DNA from: Pleurostoma richardsiae
Taxonomy: Eukaryota; Ascomycota; Sordariomycetes; Calosphaeriales; Pleurostomataceae
Assembly (NCBI GenBank): GCA_030052745.1
Contig: JANBVO010000020.1
Coordinates: forward strand, 310,001-374,000
Direction of reading: 5' to 3'
Length of the DNA stretch: 64,000 nt
Below the pieces are notes generated by a model, which was not told the origin of the DNA, did not search any database, and saw nothing but the letters and a program-made list of their open reading frames with translations. This document shows positions 43,922 through 56,221 of this stretch, piece by piece. The position numbers and the translations under genes are program-made. Numbering within the stretch: the first letter of the stretch is position 1; each line of letters begins with the position of its first letter.

Positions 43922-45173
43922 CAGGCCTTGGTATCAAGTTAATCAAAAGACATCAATGGAGACTAGATCACAATGACAATGAAGTATCAAATCCCAGATT
44001 GTGATCAACGCCAATTGAAACTATCTTTAGGAGGCGGGAAAATGAGTAATCGAGGGAACAACTACAATGTTAGCGCAAAAGAATGTTGAGCCAAATGATG
44101 TGAGAAGGGTAAAATGTATTGTCAGGTCGACAAAAGAGTTCAGGCAAGCTCAAAGCTCACCCTACATCTCTTGGTACCATGCCCCCAGATCCGGACGTAA
44201 CAACGGGAAGGGGATTGCCTTCGATATGTGCCTATCACCTCCAAAGCTATCATCGGCGGTTCAATTTGCGAGAATAAATAGTTGCTACTTTTTATTTTGG
44301 CGCTGAATCGTTTCGAACTCGGGTCGCTGACGTGGATTGTCGTGAGGTTATTGTGAGGTTGTCGTGAGCGAGGGGGTGACCACTGCGCCATGCGTCTATT
44401 TCCCCCTCGCCGACAGTCCAACCCCCAATTAAGTACGATAAAGGTTTCAGCGATGAGTTCGCAGTGTCTGAGGCAGTGTGTCTTAACTTCCATACAGACC
44501 TGTTATAGGGATACGGACCCACGGCAAGCTAAAATCTAGGCATACCTCAGTCAACCCTCTCGGTAAACGTCAAGCAAGTTGCCTTATCAGACCAGGTTTT
44601 TTGCTTCGCACCAACCCTCCTTCTCTCATAAACCAGGTTAATCTCGATTCATTTGAGAGTTGACTGTCTCTTTCCAGTAAAGTGAGCAATCTGAACCAGA
44701 ACCCCGTAGCTCACCTTCAAAGAGTGGTTGCCAACATTCACGCAAGCCGCCCGGGACCGGTCCGGTGAGGGGAAGCCCCTATCAGGTAAATGCTTTCAAA
44801 TTTGCCACCAAGCCCGAGCAGATGGATCACATGAGGATCTCTACAGATACGGTGGCAAACGTGCGACGACTCCGAAAAGAACGATGGAAGACACCAGCTG
44901 AGTCGATGTCATCGTCAATGACCTATGCAGCTTGAAGAACTCTCCGTCAGATGCAGAGGACTAAACCAGCAGCGTATCCTGCGGTTGGGCCTATTGCTAC
45001 AGCTAAATAAGACTGTACTGGCCTTGAACAAATCCATTCCATAAACTAACGCCGATACCAAAGAGTGTCCCCGAGAGTCCTCCAATCCAATGCATGACGG
45101 GCGGCAGTATGCTGCCGCTGGAGTTTATAGCTCCTTTAATTACAACATCGCATCAACTGCGCACAGTGGAGAA
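43922..45173. other. Gene-free stretch with a tRNA-like element
   Basis: 1.25 kb between convergent genes. It contains the tRNA-like element at 44298-44397 (separate entry). No protein gene is recognised. Confidence 0.5.
44298..44397 (-). repeat. tRNA-like element (decayed tRNA or tRNA-derived SINE-like)
   Basis: On the minus strand TGGCGCAGTGG (44380-44390) fits RNA polymerase III box A, and GAGTTCGAAAC (44310-44320) is close to box B. The T arm does not pair, so it is not a working tRNA. The spacer between the boxes is made of three near-copies of CTCACRAYAAC. The element is followed by GCGCCAAAATAAAAAG, an A-rich tail as in SINEs. One copy cannot prove mobility. Confidence 0.35.
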
Positions 45174-45503
45174 TCAACCCATCTTCGGGACACCGCCGAC
45201 GCGGTCAATGCCCTTCTTGATGCGCCTGTCGACGTTCTTGGCGACCTTCTCCAGCGGCAGGCGCTGGTCAACCTTCTTGATGGTCTTCTCGACCGGCGGC
45301 GCGACCCGTTGGATGCCGCGCTCGGCGTGGGGGATGAAGTAGCTGATGTTGCGCTCCCAGCGGGGCGCCCATCGCGTGGTCTGGCTGGCGAGGCGCTCCT
45401 CGGCGCCGGGCAGGATCATGTAGAAGGGTGCGAAAGCACCGACGCCTGCGACGCCGAAGGACAGGAGCTCGGTGCGACCTGGCTTGGGAATGCGGACGGG
45501 CAT
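45174..45503 (-). CDS. Small conserved-looking membrane protein, probably mitochondrial
   Basis: A 109-aa single-exon protein that I do not recognise by name. The N-terminus MPVRIPKPGRTELLSFG is basic without acidic residues until after position 10, a possible mitochondrial targeting or insertion signal. A single hydrophobic segment follows (LLSFGVAGVGAFAPFYMILPG). The rest is strongly basic and amphipathic (ERNISYFIPHAERGIQRVAPPVEKTIKKVDQRLPLEKVAKNVDRRIKKGIDRVGG). A donor-like GTAAGT near 45795 and acceptor-like CTCTAG near 45590 on the same strand suggest a 5'UTR intron, common for small mitochondrial genes in these fungi. The layout suits a small inner-membrane subunit or assembly factor, but this is inference. 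Confidence 0.7.
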   Translation of the reverse strand: MPVRIPKPGRTELLSFGVAGVGAFAPFYMILPGAEERLASQTTRWAPRWERNISYFIPHAERGIQRVAPPVEKTIKKVDQRLPLEKVAKNVDRRIKKGIDRVGGVPKMG

Positions 45504-47489
45504 TTTGATGGATGGATTGATGAGGGTTGTTGCGTAGGGATAAGTCGATGGATAATGAATGATGAGGCAGACTCCTGGTGCTGCTAGAGTAAAAGGGGTC
45601 GATCAGCCTCGAAGTAAGAGATAGGAGGCATCAAACAGGTCATGAACTTGTCAAAGTGGTCCGAGATTCCATCGAACGAAATGACGAGTATAAGGCAGAT
45701 AATTGAAATGTACTGATGACTTTGGATTGGTAATCCTTCCATGGATGGTCATGGCGCTTTTGACTTTGTATGACGAGAAGACGGAAGAACAGCACTTACC
45801 ACTCCAAACTCTCTTCAGCCTCCTGCCTCTTTTGCGCAGAATTGAAGGTTTGATGGCGTTTTGTCGTGTATTGACAGAGTTTGTCGACGTCGACCGGGTA
45901 AACAACACGGAGACGTCAGGATTGGCTTGTGTGACGGGTGAGGGTGATGGGATGGATGGATGGATGGAGGGATGGGATGGGTGGACGGTGATGGGGGGAC
46001 GGGAGGATGCTTCCCTTTATTGCATGCTGGCACTGCATTGCAACGCAGGACGGGGAGAGGAGGGAGGAGATGCACAACCCACGCCTAGAACCCCTCGAGA
46101 GCCACCTTGGAGAGGTGCCGTCTCGCCCCCCCTTGACCTCCAAGCTGACATGGATGGCTGTCCGTTTGTTCCCAGAAAGCGGGGTAATGCGTCGCAACAT
46201 GAGGCCACGCCGCCAATCATGGCCGTCCATGGCGGTCAAAGCAACGTAAGAATCGTACAAGGAGAATGGCTCTCTGTGCCGTGCGTGCCATTGAAAGGCA
46301 AATGCCAGCCGGGCAGTGCGCCACGGCGCTGTCCAGGTGCGCCTCCTGGTCTGGCCTGCCTCGCCCCGGGGTTGTAATGCGTACGTCTCAGGACGCGAGC
46401 AACCATCACATCTGCTGTCTCCCTTAAAGCCTGCTGTCGCCTACAGGGAGTTTCGAGAGAGAGTACAGCCTCCTCTCTCCACATACGAAGTACACCGATA
46501 CCTGCGATGCTCCCTCTCTCTTCGCTTGACACAGTGCTAGCGGAACGGGTGAGTGGGTCTGGAGCTTAGTTAGGGCCATCGTGGCTTCTGTCCCCGCTTC
46601 CCCAGACTCTGCGCCAGAAGAGGAGAAGAGGCGCCCCACTTGGTGTTGATCCTGCTCCACCAGCCCATTCGCGCTGCACGTGCGGTGTCATGTGCCGCCC
46701 TTAAATGCCGACGGAAGAGTGGCGGTCTCCTCTTCTCTTGACGGCCTCACTCTGCTCTTATCACTCTCATCATTGGGCATCACAACCCGTCAAGATGCCG
46801 CGATTGCCTCTGAACCGCGTGGATGGCCGCGCGCCTATAGCTGTCGCCGCTCCTCGCCTCGAGTCACCTGCGCAGACGGGCGAACGAGACGGACCTGCTC
46901 CCGTCCAGCTCCATGTTCCAGTTTCCGGGATACTTGGAAGAGGATCCTGTCAATATGAAACAATTTTTTGTCCTTACTGCTTCTCCCAGAGAAGGACACC
47001 ACATTTTCTTGTCCTTGTATTGAACGGGGGTTGCTATGAAGCTGAGCTGGTGAATCTCATGACTGCGATGCAGTAGACATGTCCGCTGCAGTGCTGTGAC
47101 TATCGAGTCAGCGCTTTGTTACCTTCTGAGGGACAAAATGTCGAGGATCGTGGCCTTTGTGTTTTGCGACAACTGTTCTCACTCTTCAATCTCTTCGGCG
47201 GCCTCAAAGGCGCGACCGATCCGTCACAAAGACGCCAAAGCATCGAGTCCCTTTCTTTGTCAGCCGAGCCCAATATCTTGTGTATAGCTTCGAGATACAC
47301 TCTGTGATAGACTGGCCTGTGTTTTCAGGTCGACCGCATCCGGATGCCCAGCGGGCCTTTGTCGCGAATGTTAAAAGTTGGCATGACCCCGTCGGAGAAC
47401 CCCCTCGTTATCGCTGATTAAGATCTCTGCATGGAGAGCTATCCTGAACTCATCTCCGTTTCCAGATTTGCAGCTCTCACGCCGCCACC
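45504..47489. other. Gene-free stretch (divergent promoters)
   Basis: 2 kb between the small mitochondrial-type gene (minus) and the large three-exon gene (plus). It includes an imperfect GGAT microsatellite at about 45950-45990 and probably the 5'UTR intron of the minus gene. Open frames here are arginine-rich and lack motifs. Confidence 0.5.
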
Positions 47490-50400
47490 ATGACCTCCAC
47501 GGTGAACGACTTTAACGCCTGGGACCCTAACTGGGTCCTCCTGGAGCCGCACTACGAGACAGTCAACACGCAGCGTGAAGGCATTCCATACTTCACAGCT
47601 CTCAACTACGAGGCGTTTGAAGATGCCTTGATGGGGTATATATTTCAGCGTTTAACGGAGGATGGCGGACACTACGTTGTAGACAGTTTCGAGTACCTGT
47701 GGAAGAACACTACGTGGAGGTTTGAGTGGGTCAAGGGGGCCACCGACAAGATACGCACGATGCCCCAGATCGTCGAAGACAGGGAGAAGTTTCGGATAGA
47801 TGTCGGGATCCTGCGGAACAAGATTCGCGACCTGTGGCGCGAGCTGAACGCGTACATCACGGAGCACGAGCCGGCCTTCATCGCCCTGTGGACCGAGAAG
47901 TCCTTCCGGAAGGAGGACGTGGAGAAGATCCTGAACCTGGCGTACAGTTTTCCGGCCAAGGAGGACCGGATCATACTGGACCAGCACGCCTGGAGACTGC
48001 CGCACCAGAGGGAGGATCTCTACTTTAAAGAGGATGATGGTACAGAGCACATGAAAAATCCCCTGAGGCAGATGCCAGGCATGTGTTTCCCTGATGTCGT
48101 GTACGTCAGCAACATGTGGCAGGCAGAGAGACCCTGGCAGGAATGGGACGGCGAAGAGAGGAAGTGGCCGACCTTGCGCCGGGGAAAGGACTCGACCATC
48201 CCCACGTGCGACCGCGACATCAACTGGACGCCCAACCCGGTGTGGAGGTGGCTCAAGGCGGGGTATGAGCTGGAGTGGTGGCCCCTCATCCTGCCGGAAC
48301 TCAACGTGGCCAGGCTCACCGACAAGAGAACTTTCCTCAGGGCGATGCACCTCCGAGCCAGGCTGCCGCCGGAGCGCTTCTGGAGGGGCGACTGGCTGGA
48401 CGCGTATGGATCGCGAACCATCCGGTCGACGTACACCCGCGTCCGACCCCGGGACACCATGACGTTCGAAGGGCGGCACGTCACCACGGATGCCCGAGGC
48501 CCCACGTACGGCGAAGTCAGGACGCTCAGCAACAAGAACAACTGGAAGAGGGAGCCGTCCTACACCGACCTGGTGCAGGGTGACTCGGTCGTGGTCGGCG
48601 AGGGTATCAACCTCCTCTGGGCGCAGTACCTGACGTACCAGTTCCTGCTGAACTGCATCAAGCAGAAGGCCACGTGGGACGGGTGGGACGACTACCACAA
48701 GCACGCCGCCGCCATAGAGAAGGTCCACAGCAAGGATCAGCTCGACGCGGGCTACCGAAGACATATATCTGATTCTCGGCAGGGCCTGGCGGAGGACCCG
48801 CACATGATGGTCTCCCAGGGGGTCTCCGGCATCTTGCTGCTGGAGTGGATGCACTCCGTGGCGGTCGCGCGCGAGCAGGAGGCCAAGACCCACTGGAGGA
48901 TGTTGCGGCTGTGCCCTCGCTACTTCAGGGAGGCAGTCTTCCAGGAGCGGGAACATCACTGGGGCAACATGCATGTGAACCCTGAACTCGGGGAGAATGA
49001 GGAAACCGATGAACCCCCAGACCTGCAAGGCCAGACAGAATTCAGGAAGAGACACGACCGGCAGATGTGCGACTGGGCGCTCAAGGAGGTCGTCGTTGGT
49101 GCTCTCGGCGGTCTCGCCTTCTGGAGCAGGATCAAGGAGATGCTCGCCGGGCTCCGGGGCAGGGGGGAGCGCGAGTACATCACCGAGCGGCCGAAGGACG
49201 GGAAGGAGATCATCAAGTATATGAGGCTGTACCACATCGTCAAGACCGCCATCTGGTTCATTAGGCAAAACTTCGTGCAGTGGAAGTTTCAGGCGTCGCC
49301 GCAGCAGCGGATACATTACACACGCGAGCAGCAGCGCAAGGAAAACAAGAAATTCGCACAGCAACCCCCAAGCCTGTTCCCGTGGCTCTTCACCGAGCTG
49401 CTGCCCCCGATGGAGGATGAAAAACTGAGGACCACTACAGTCAACGTGCTCTACCTAGTGGCTCACCTCGGGAGCGATGACGCTACCGAGATCCTCGGCA
49501 TATACAGGATGATGGAGGCCTACAGCGCCTATCTCAGAGTCATAGAGGGTATCAGGGCCGATTGGTGGCAGGACACCTTCACGTCGGTGACCGTGTGGAA
49601 GTGGTTGCGGCAGATAGCTTCCCTCGCCGAGGTACTCCGGCAGCTTGAAGGTCAGCAAACGCGAATATGCGAGCCCCCCTGCCCTCCGGCACCAGTGGGG
49701 ACGGGAATGCTAATTAGCGAGGATGATTAGGACTCTACAACTTTGGGAACCTGCTGTTCCTGATTGATCGTTACTCTAACCTCAAGCATAGCATGGAAGC
49801 GGAGCCGGCCTGTGAGCTGGCGAGGAGCCTCCGCCAGGGCCTCGAACCCCCTGGCATCGCCGGAAGGACGCGCCTGCTGGATGCCGAGGAGGAGATGGTG
49901 GTTGACCGGACGTCATGGGCGGGTGACGTGGAGGTGAGGGAGAGAGTAGAGCTGTTCAGGGATGAGCTTGAGGAGACACCGACGCCTGAGTACCACGCCG
50001 CCGTGATCGGCTGGCAGGAGGACCTGCGCAAGCTTTGGTCGACGTGGCTGGACCCCTACGTAGCCAGGGTCCTCCGCGGCAACCCCCAGCCCGAGAAGTG
50101 GTTTGACGATGTCAGCAAGAAGGTTGAAGAGCAGTGCGCGGCCGAGCGTCTGCCGAGGAGCTTTGACGACTACACCAAGTGGCTCGAGGCGCAGTGGGAG
50201 GAGATAAGGGATGTCGCCGATCCGGCGCCAGAGGAGAACCACCACGATGACGACAAGGAAGATGACGGGGACGTTAAGATGGACGACGCGGACGCGGCTG
50301 ATGACGTAGCAGGGGACGTGGCAAAGGACCTGGCAGACTTGCTGGGGCAAGTGGACGTCGACGACGATGTCCAGATGGACGACGCAGACGCCACCCAGCC

Positions 50401-50879
50401 GCCGGCGGCACCACCACCACCACCACCACCACGAGCACCATCACCACCACGATCGCCCGGGTCCAGTGTGGTTAAGCTCGAACGAGACGTGTTCCGCGTC
50501 GCGCAGGCAATTTGGCGGCTCAGGGGCGATGAACGGCCACGGAACACCGTGAGCTGGGGTGAGTTCACCAAGTTCATGGCCGCCATCGGCTTCTCCCGGA
50601 GGCCGGGGGCCGGCTCTGCGCAGCTGTTTATGCCGAGTCCAACTTGTAAACTCAGCAAGTAAGTTCCTCCTGTTTCCCTTGTCTTCTTCCCCTGGAGATG
50701 CAGACGGGAGAACTAATTCGGGAGCTGCGACAAGCTCGAGGAAGTCATGCGTGTTTGACAAGCCCCACAAGGCGAACAGCACCGACTGCTTCACTCTGTC
50801 GAGGAACTTCAAGTATATTCGGGAGCGGTTGTATAAACACTACCGGATCCATGCGGACAACTTCCAACTCGAAGGATGA
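47490..50879 (+). CDS. Large fungal-specific protein with acidic/poly-Pro linker and small C-terminal domain ('ipa protein'-like)
   Basis: No enzymatic family is assigned; the overall look resembles proteins annotated 'ipa protein' in Sordariomycetes (low-certainty recollection). Exons are 47490-49650, 49731-50658 and 50735-50879 (1077 aa); exon 3 could instead begin at 50741. The first intron stays in phase and adds GLYNFGNLLFLIDRYSN, so the frame starting at 49793 is not a separate gene. The N-terminal 720 residues are Trp- and Arg-rich and helical, with no signal peptide. Next comes an acidic region with KMDDADAADD and QMDDADAT repeats, then a poly-Pro run (CAC microsatellite). The C-terminal domain reads NTVSWGEFTKFMAAIGF, then GSAQLFMP, then CVFDKPHK and YIRERLYKHY. 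That order (GS..F.P, then .PH) recalls HicA-type small RNA-binding folds, but only as inference. Confidence 0.8.
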
Positions 50880-53800
50880 GTTTGAAGGTCGGAGGAGTTT
50901 TCGTATTTCATCAGATGCGCTGGTGTTCTTGGGTGTACTGTGTATTCTGGTTGTAGCTGTACTTTAGATCAATGATGTTGACAAACCGAAGTGCTAGCCT
51001 TGTGCGATTCTACCCGCGTCTTTCATTCTACTCAGGTGCTACAAGCGTCTGTAAGGTACCAGATGCCTAAGAGGAAAAAGAGACAGCCATGCTATGACAT
51101 ATCGAGGCGCCGTGGACGCGGGTCACGGCAAGCTCGGCGCGCTCGGAGACCACGGCATCGCGCTTATTCCCTCGCAGCCATGCCCCTGGATAACAAAAAC
51201 CGCCATTACAAAGCACTTCGGGCTCTCCAACCCTCCGAACGGAGACGTGGTGGAGCCGACTCGGAGGTGCCGGATCTCATAGCTGATTTCTCCGAGACAT
51301 AGGGCGCAGCAGCAGTTGCGCTGTGAGGATATCATGTCAGACGTTGTAAGTAAGCAGCAGCAGTTAAAGCATCTTGCGAACTGCTTGTCACAGCTGATGG
51401 CGACTGAGGCGACACCGCGACGCCAGCGAGGCCCGGAGCCAGACGTTGGAGTCCGTAAGCGGCAGGGAAATCGGGGGCACGTGACCCCAAGCTCCCGTAC
51501 CGGAGGGGCACAGCCCTTAGCGCCGGAGGCGGAGGGCCGGGTCCCTCATCAGGCCGCAAGGCCGCCAAAGGCATCCACCCCTTCTTGTCTCCTGAATTAG
51601 CGCACTCGGGGGCCGGCGATTGATCACAAATGCGTCGAGAAAAAAAGAGGGCCGAGGGCTGTGCAAGCCCTGGCGCGCGTCCTGTATGGTCTGCGCAGTG
51701 TTTCGCACACATCAGCCGTGTATCAATAGCCGCGCTGGTAGTTTGGGAGGGATTATCGGGGAAACGTGGCACGTATTGTGCACGGAGGGAGGCTCGGATG
51801 TACGGGGAGGCCAAAGCCGGCGTTAGTGACGCGCTGGCATTTTGCAAGAAGCGCTTCCTTCCGTGTCTTCCGGGACCTGGAGAGAATGAATACGGACCCG
51901 CGTATTTGCGTGGTGTCGTCAGCTTATAGTCGTAGCTTACGGATCAGTCCCTCTTGTGATACCGTGTCGTATTTGCCGGGGCTCTGATGCACCCCGTCAC
52001 ACCGAGGACTACCGGGCAAAATCCCAGAGGCGATACTGAGGGGAGGCATCAGGGCTGACGTGATCAAGCGCGAATCGAGTGGCGGACCCCTGTGATGAAA
52101 TGATTGATGGCAAGAGACGGCGAAGAAACGGTATGCATTATTCATCTTATCATCCTCGGGACTGTTTGTCGGCAGCGGTGTAGTCGGACGACGCTACTGA
52201 GTACAACGTGGACGACAAGGGCATCTATCGATTCACTGGTAAGGGGCAACGACCCGGATCCAGGATGGAAGCCGTGCCGGGCCCACGGGGGTTGGTGGAA
52301 TTTGGCCGGTGGGAGGTCATGGATGGATGGACCACGCTGTCCTTTCCTTTCCCGTCCGCGTCGGTGACCTTGCCGGAGGGAGATTGCATCCGCCAGCCGA
52401 GATGTGCGCCCAGGCCGCCCAGGCCGTCTTGGCCTGTCTAGGCGCCTGCATCTTTCCCCTCTTCTCTACCTCGCGGGTAGACAAGGTACCTTGAGCAGGC
52501 ACATGAAGCGAGAAGACGAAATGCAAAGAGAAGCAAACTATTGCCTCGGTATGGCCTCAACGGCTCACTCAAAGTCACCCACCCATGCGATGGCGTATCA
52601 ACATGTGCGAGTATTGATCTCACAGTGGCCTGCTTCGGTAAACGACCTGACGAGAAGCGGGAAAAGTTGGTTACCGGCAGGCCGGTCGGGGACCCAGAAA
52701 ATTCGGCCGAGGAAATTGGTTGAGAGCGATCGCAGAGGAAAAAAGGGGGCGCGCCTGCAGAGTCGCCCCGGGGCCTCCTGCTTCTGTTTGCTAGGGGCTG
52801 ACCTCATGCGCTCCTCTCCCCCCCTCAACTGCCAGCCTGGCTTTCTCGGACTGCGGCAGAACGCAGGGAGAAGAGTGTGAGCCCATAATTTTGTGGCCTA
52901 CGGAAGACGCCGTGACGCCCGGGGCGAGGCAGAAAGTCCAAGTGGATCCGTCGGATGCTCACTGGATGAGACGGCCCAGACGGGCCAGACGGGGGCAAGA
53001 TGGCGCGGCGAGTGGCTTGCGCATCCCGAGGATCAATCAAATGCGAGAAAGAGAGAGTCCGGCAGTCAATGGCGGTGACGCCGCCGTGTCCCAATCATCA
53101 TCGCAGCACAGACGCAGCATCGTAAACGGTGGTCCAATGCCACAAGCAGCTCGTTGTTCCCGGGAATCGGAGGTCAGACTCTGGGTGAAGGCTTCAGGCG
53201 GAAGGGTCAGCTCCATCCGCTTCGGCAAAATTTTCTGGGTCGTTGCGTAGTTTTTCGGCATTCCGGCTTCTCTCAGTAGGCACGGTGCCAGCCCGCATTC
53301 AGGATAAAGCGCCGGGACTCTTTGCTCCAACCGCAGTTAGATTGTTCTCTGTGTTGAGGCGCGTCACGCCTCCGGGAGGGGCCAGAAAAGCCAGCAGGGG
53401 AGAAGACTGCCCATACCTTCTCCTTTGCCGGCAGATGATCGCAATACTTGAGGGGGCGGTCATCGGGGAGGCGGGAGGGACCCGGAATACATGGTGCAAG
53501 CCACACGGCAACGGATCAGCGTGAGCAGATCTCCAGACGCCGGACGCGAGAAAAGGAGCCAGCGCTGGCCCTGACGTGACTCTTTATAAATATCACCAGT
53601 AATATGCGGGGGCGAAAATGTTTGACGGGACACAAGCTCGGGCAGCCTGCGAAAACGACGCTGGTGAAGAAGCCAATGCCCAGCCGCGGCGGCCCGGTGG
53701 CCCTGTTTCTCTTCGCGCCCGCTCGTACAGGGAGTATGCAGGCATTCGGCGGCTCCACCTCCTTCCGAGAGAGTCGCGCATCAGCCCGTGACATTGGTTG

Positions 53801-56221
53801 GAGGTTGGAATTCTCATCCGTCCCGGGATTCTCGCTGGTCAGACGAGGAAAGAAGGGTGGCACATGAGACACAGAAGAGAGCAACAACCACCACCACCAC
53901 TACCACCAACAAGTACGGATTTACGCGCCCGGTGTTTATTGGAACGGTTGGCCGTCTCTTCCCGCGCGCTGTGCGGAGGAAGTATGTTCTGTATTGCGTC
54001 GGAAGTTTCTCAGCTTTTATCACCTTGCTTGCCCTTGTAGCCGGCCACGAGCCGTGGCATATCAAGGCGGGCAGAATGCAGCAGCGAGGCCTTCTGCATG
54101 CAGTGCTGTAGCGCGAGTCAAAGTAGCAGGGAACCCAGGTACCGAGGCATCGACGCTGGGAAGGAGAGGACGGCCATTCTCCGGAGTATCATAGAGAGCT
54201 TAGCTCGGTCTGCCCAGAGCATCTTGAGATGACGGAAGACGTGAAGGAAAGCTCGGAAAGGTGGAGCGATCCAATTCCCTTGGCGTGAGACGGACCGCGG
54301 ACGTGGAGGGGCTTCTCCGTCGCGAACGGGGGCCTTTCGCCGGCTTCGCAATGTTGCACGACTACCGCAGTAGGCTGGTCAGGTACCTACTTTACAGAGA
54401 GTGTGCGCGCGAAGCCTCCGGTAGCTACCTATATATACCTGGAAATCGAGGCAGCCGGCCGATCAGCCTGTTCTGAGCGAGCGAGTGTGGGCGAGGCACG
54501 CACGGGGGGTGGGAGGAGGAGAAGGAGGAGGTGGACCAGGGTGAAACCCGAAAAGCAGGAGACGAGAGAGATGCCGCGCCCGGTGCCGCGTATGATTTTC
54601 GTATGGCCGATATTACTCCCCCGATCATCCGTCCCATTCGGACTGTTGTCGTGCCGGAGTGTTCATCTACCCCGTACTTGGGTACGATATTTTTGCCCTC
54701 GCAGAAAAAGAATGAAGGGGACACCAGGAAGAGGAGATTGGCTGGAATAATCCGAGATACCTAGACGCCTCGACGCAGAGAATACTCGGTCAATGCAGCT
54801 TTGTGAGCAGGCAGGAAGGCTGACGACGGGGGCCACGGCGGGCAGGCACGGAGGTCGGGGGCGAGACGCAGGTATCGGTACACGACTGGTGTGTCGCGTT
54901 TACTGCGAAACCGTGAAAGAACAAGGTAGACTTGCATGGCCTAGGGAGCTGCACGAGGCCGCGGCTGAGAGATGCACCGCCCTGCTCAGAGTGGCCGCTG
55001 CCGTCTAAAAACAGACATGCGAGAAGAAATAGACCGTAGAGGAGCGAGCATAGAGTAGTCAGTCTATTATTATAGGGAATCCTCAACTTTGGGGCTGCTC
55101 TAGGATTCCGACCGAAGCAGAAGGGCATGATGATGATTGGGGGGGGGTCGGGGGGGCCATCGGAAGCAAATGCTTCAGGTACAGTTGCGTGGTCCGCTTA
55201 TGTAAGGTGAGGTAGGTACCTCCGCAGGAGTACATGTACATCGGGGAGCAAACAGCTCCGTAACACATGGAAGGCAGGAGCGCCCCGGGAGGGAGGAGGT
55301 ACCTGCGTCACCGCATGCAGAGGCAGGGCATGCCATGTACCGGAGCACCTCCGCAGGTACGAGGGTACATGCGGAGTACATGGTGGGCGGTGGTGGACGG
55401 TGGTGGTCTGGGCGGTGATGCCGGAGGACAGAGGCACGCAGAGACGCCGAGCTGAGCCCTGGAGGAGGGAGGAAGGGGGCAGGGAGAGGCCCGCTTTTTC
55501 GTCCACGTCTTCCTTCTCACCCCCGGCCCCATCACCCGATCCGCCCGCGCTCGCCGTCGCTCGTCGCTCGTTGCTCGTTGCTCTCAGTCCAGGGCGCACT
55601 CTCGCCCTCTTCTTCTCGCCCCAGCACAGCGCACAAAGCGTCGCCCAACCTGACTGGGGAGCAGCACCAGCACCAGCACCAGCAGCAGCCGCCGCCGCCG
55701 CCGCCGCCGACCGCCCCTCTTCCTCCCATCTTGCCTCGGGTTTCCAGTTTCTCCTGGTTCTCAAGCTCCGTCCGTCCCTTCCCACACCACCCGCCCGCGC
55801 TTCGTCTCGTCTCGCCTGTACTTCCGAAGGTACCTTGCCGTACCTCCGTCTTTCTCGTCTTCCACTTTGATTTTTCCCATTTCTACCTCGCCTGCCCCAG
55901 CCCACCTCCGGTCCGTCCATCCCCTCTTCCACTTTTCTGATCTTTCCTCCCTCCCTCCTTTCCACCTCCCACTCTCTTCCATCACCGACCGACTCCGAGA
56001 AAAAAAAACCTTCCCACCTCCGCCGCACCGAAGCCTCTCTTCGGCGCCCACTGCTTCCAGGTTTCTCCATCCGCAACACCCATAGCCGCTCTTCTCGCAT
56101 CGGATCCCGACCCGGATCCGTCATACCTAGCAGCCGGACCATCTCCGGAGCCCTCGTCGGCCACCGCTGCGTGCCCCCAGGAAGGTCGTCGCATCACACC
56201 GCACCCCATCGCGCCGCAGCC
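50880..56221. other. 5.3-kb stretch without a convincing gene
   Basis: The longest gap in the window. Frames up to 314 codons (minus 55198-56142) are low-complexity or Arg/Pro/Ser-rich shadows. An ACC microsatellite lies at about 53884-53912, and CAG/CCG trinucleotide runs at about 55660-55712. From 55480 to 56221 the plus strand is strongly pyrimidine-rich, typical of a long fungal 5' leader, and probably belongs to the downstream regulator. No tRNA, rRNA or transposon feature is recognised. Confidence 0.5.
55658..55712. repeat. CAG/CCG trinucleotide microsatellite
   Basis: Consecutive CAGCAC, CAGCAG and CCGCCG units in the probable 5' leader of the downstream Zn2Cys6 regulator. They are simple-sequence repeats with no spacer structure. 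Confidence 0.7.

Noticed and set aside
47652-49364. 570-codon open frame on the minus strand
   Set aside because: It is the mirror of the large plus-strand gene. The high-GC third positions of that gene leave the antisense frame open, and the translation is Leu/Val/Arg/Pro-rich without motifs.
49793-50662. Apparent separate gene starting at 49793
   Set aside because: Removing an 80-bp intron (49651-49730) joins the upstream exon in phase and continues GLYNFGNLLFLIDRYSN into this frame, so it is exon 2 of the large gene.
53884-53912. Short repeated ACC units
   Set aside because: Simple microsatellite without spacers; not a CRISPR array or coding repeat.
55198-56142. 314-codon open frame on the minus strand
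   Set aside because: It reads opposite a CT-rich leader, giving Arg/Glu/Gly-rich low-complexity protein with no motif.
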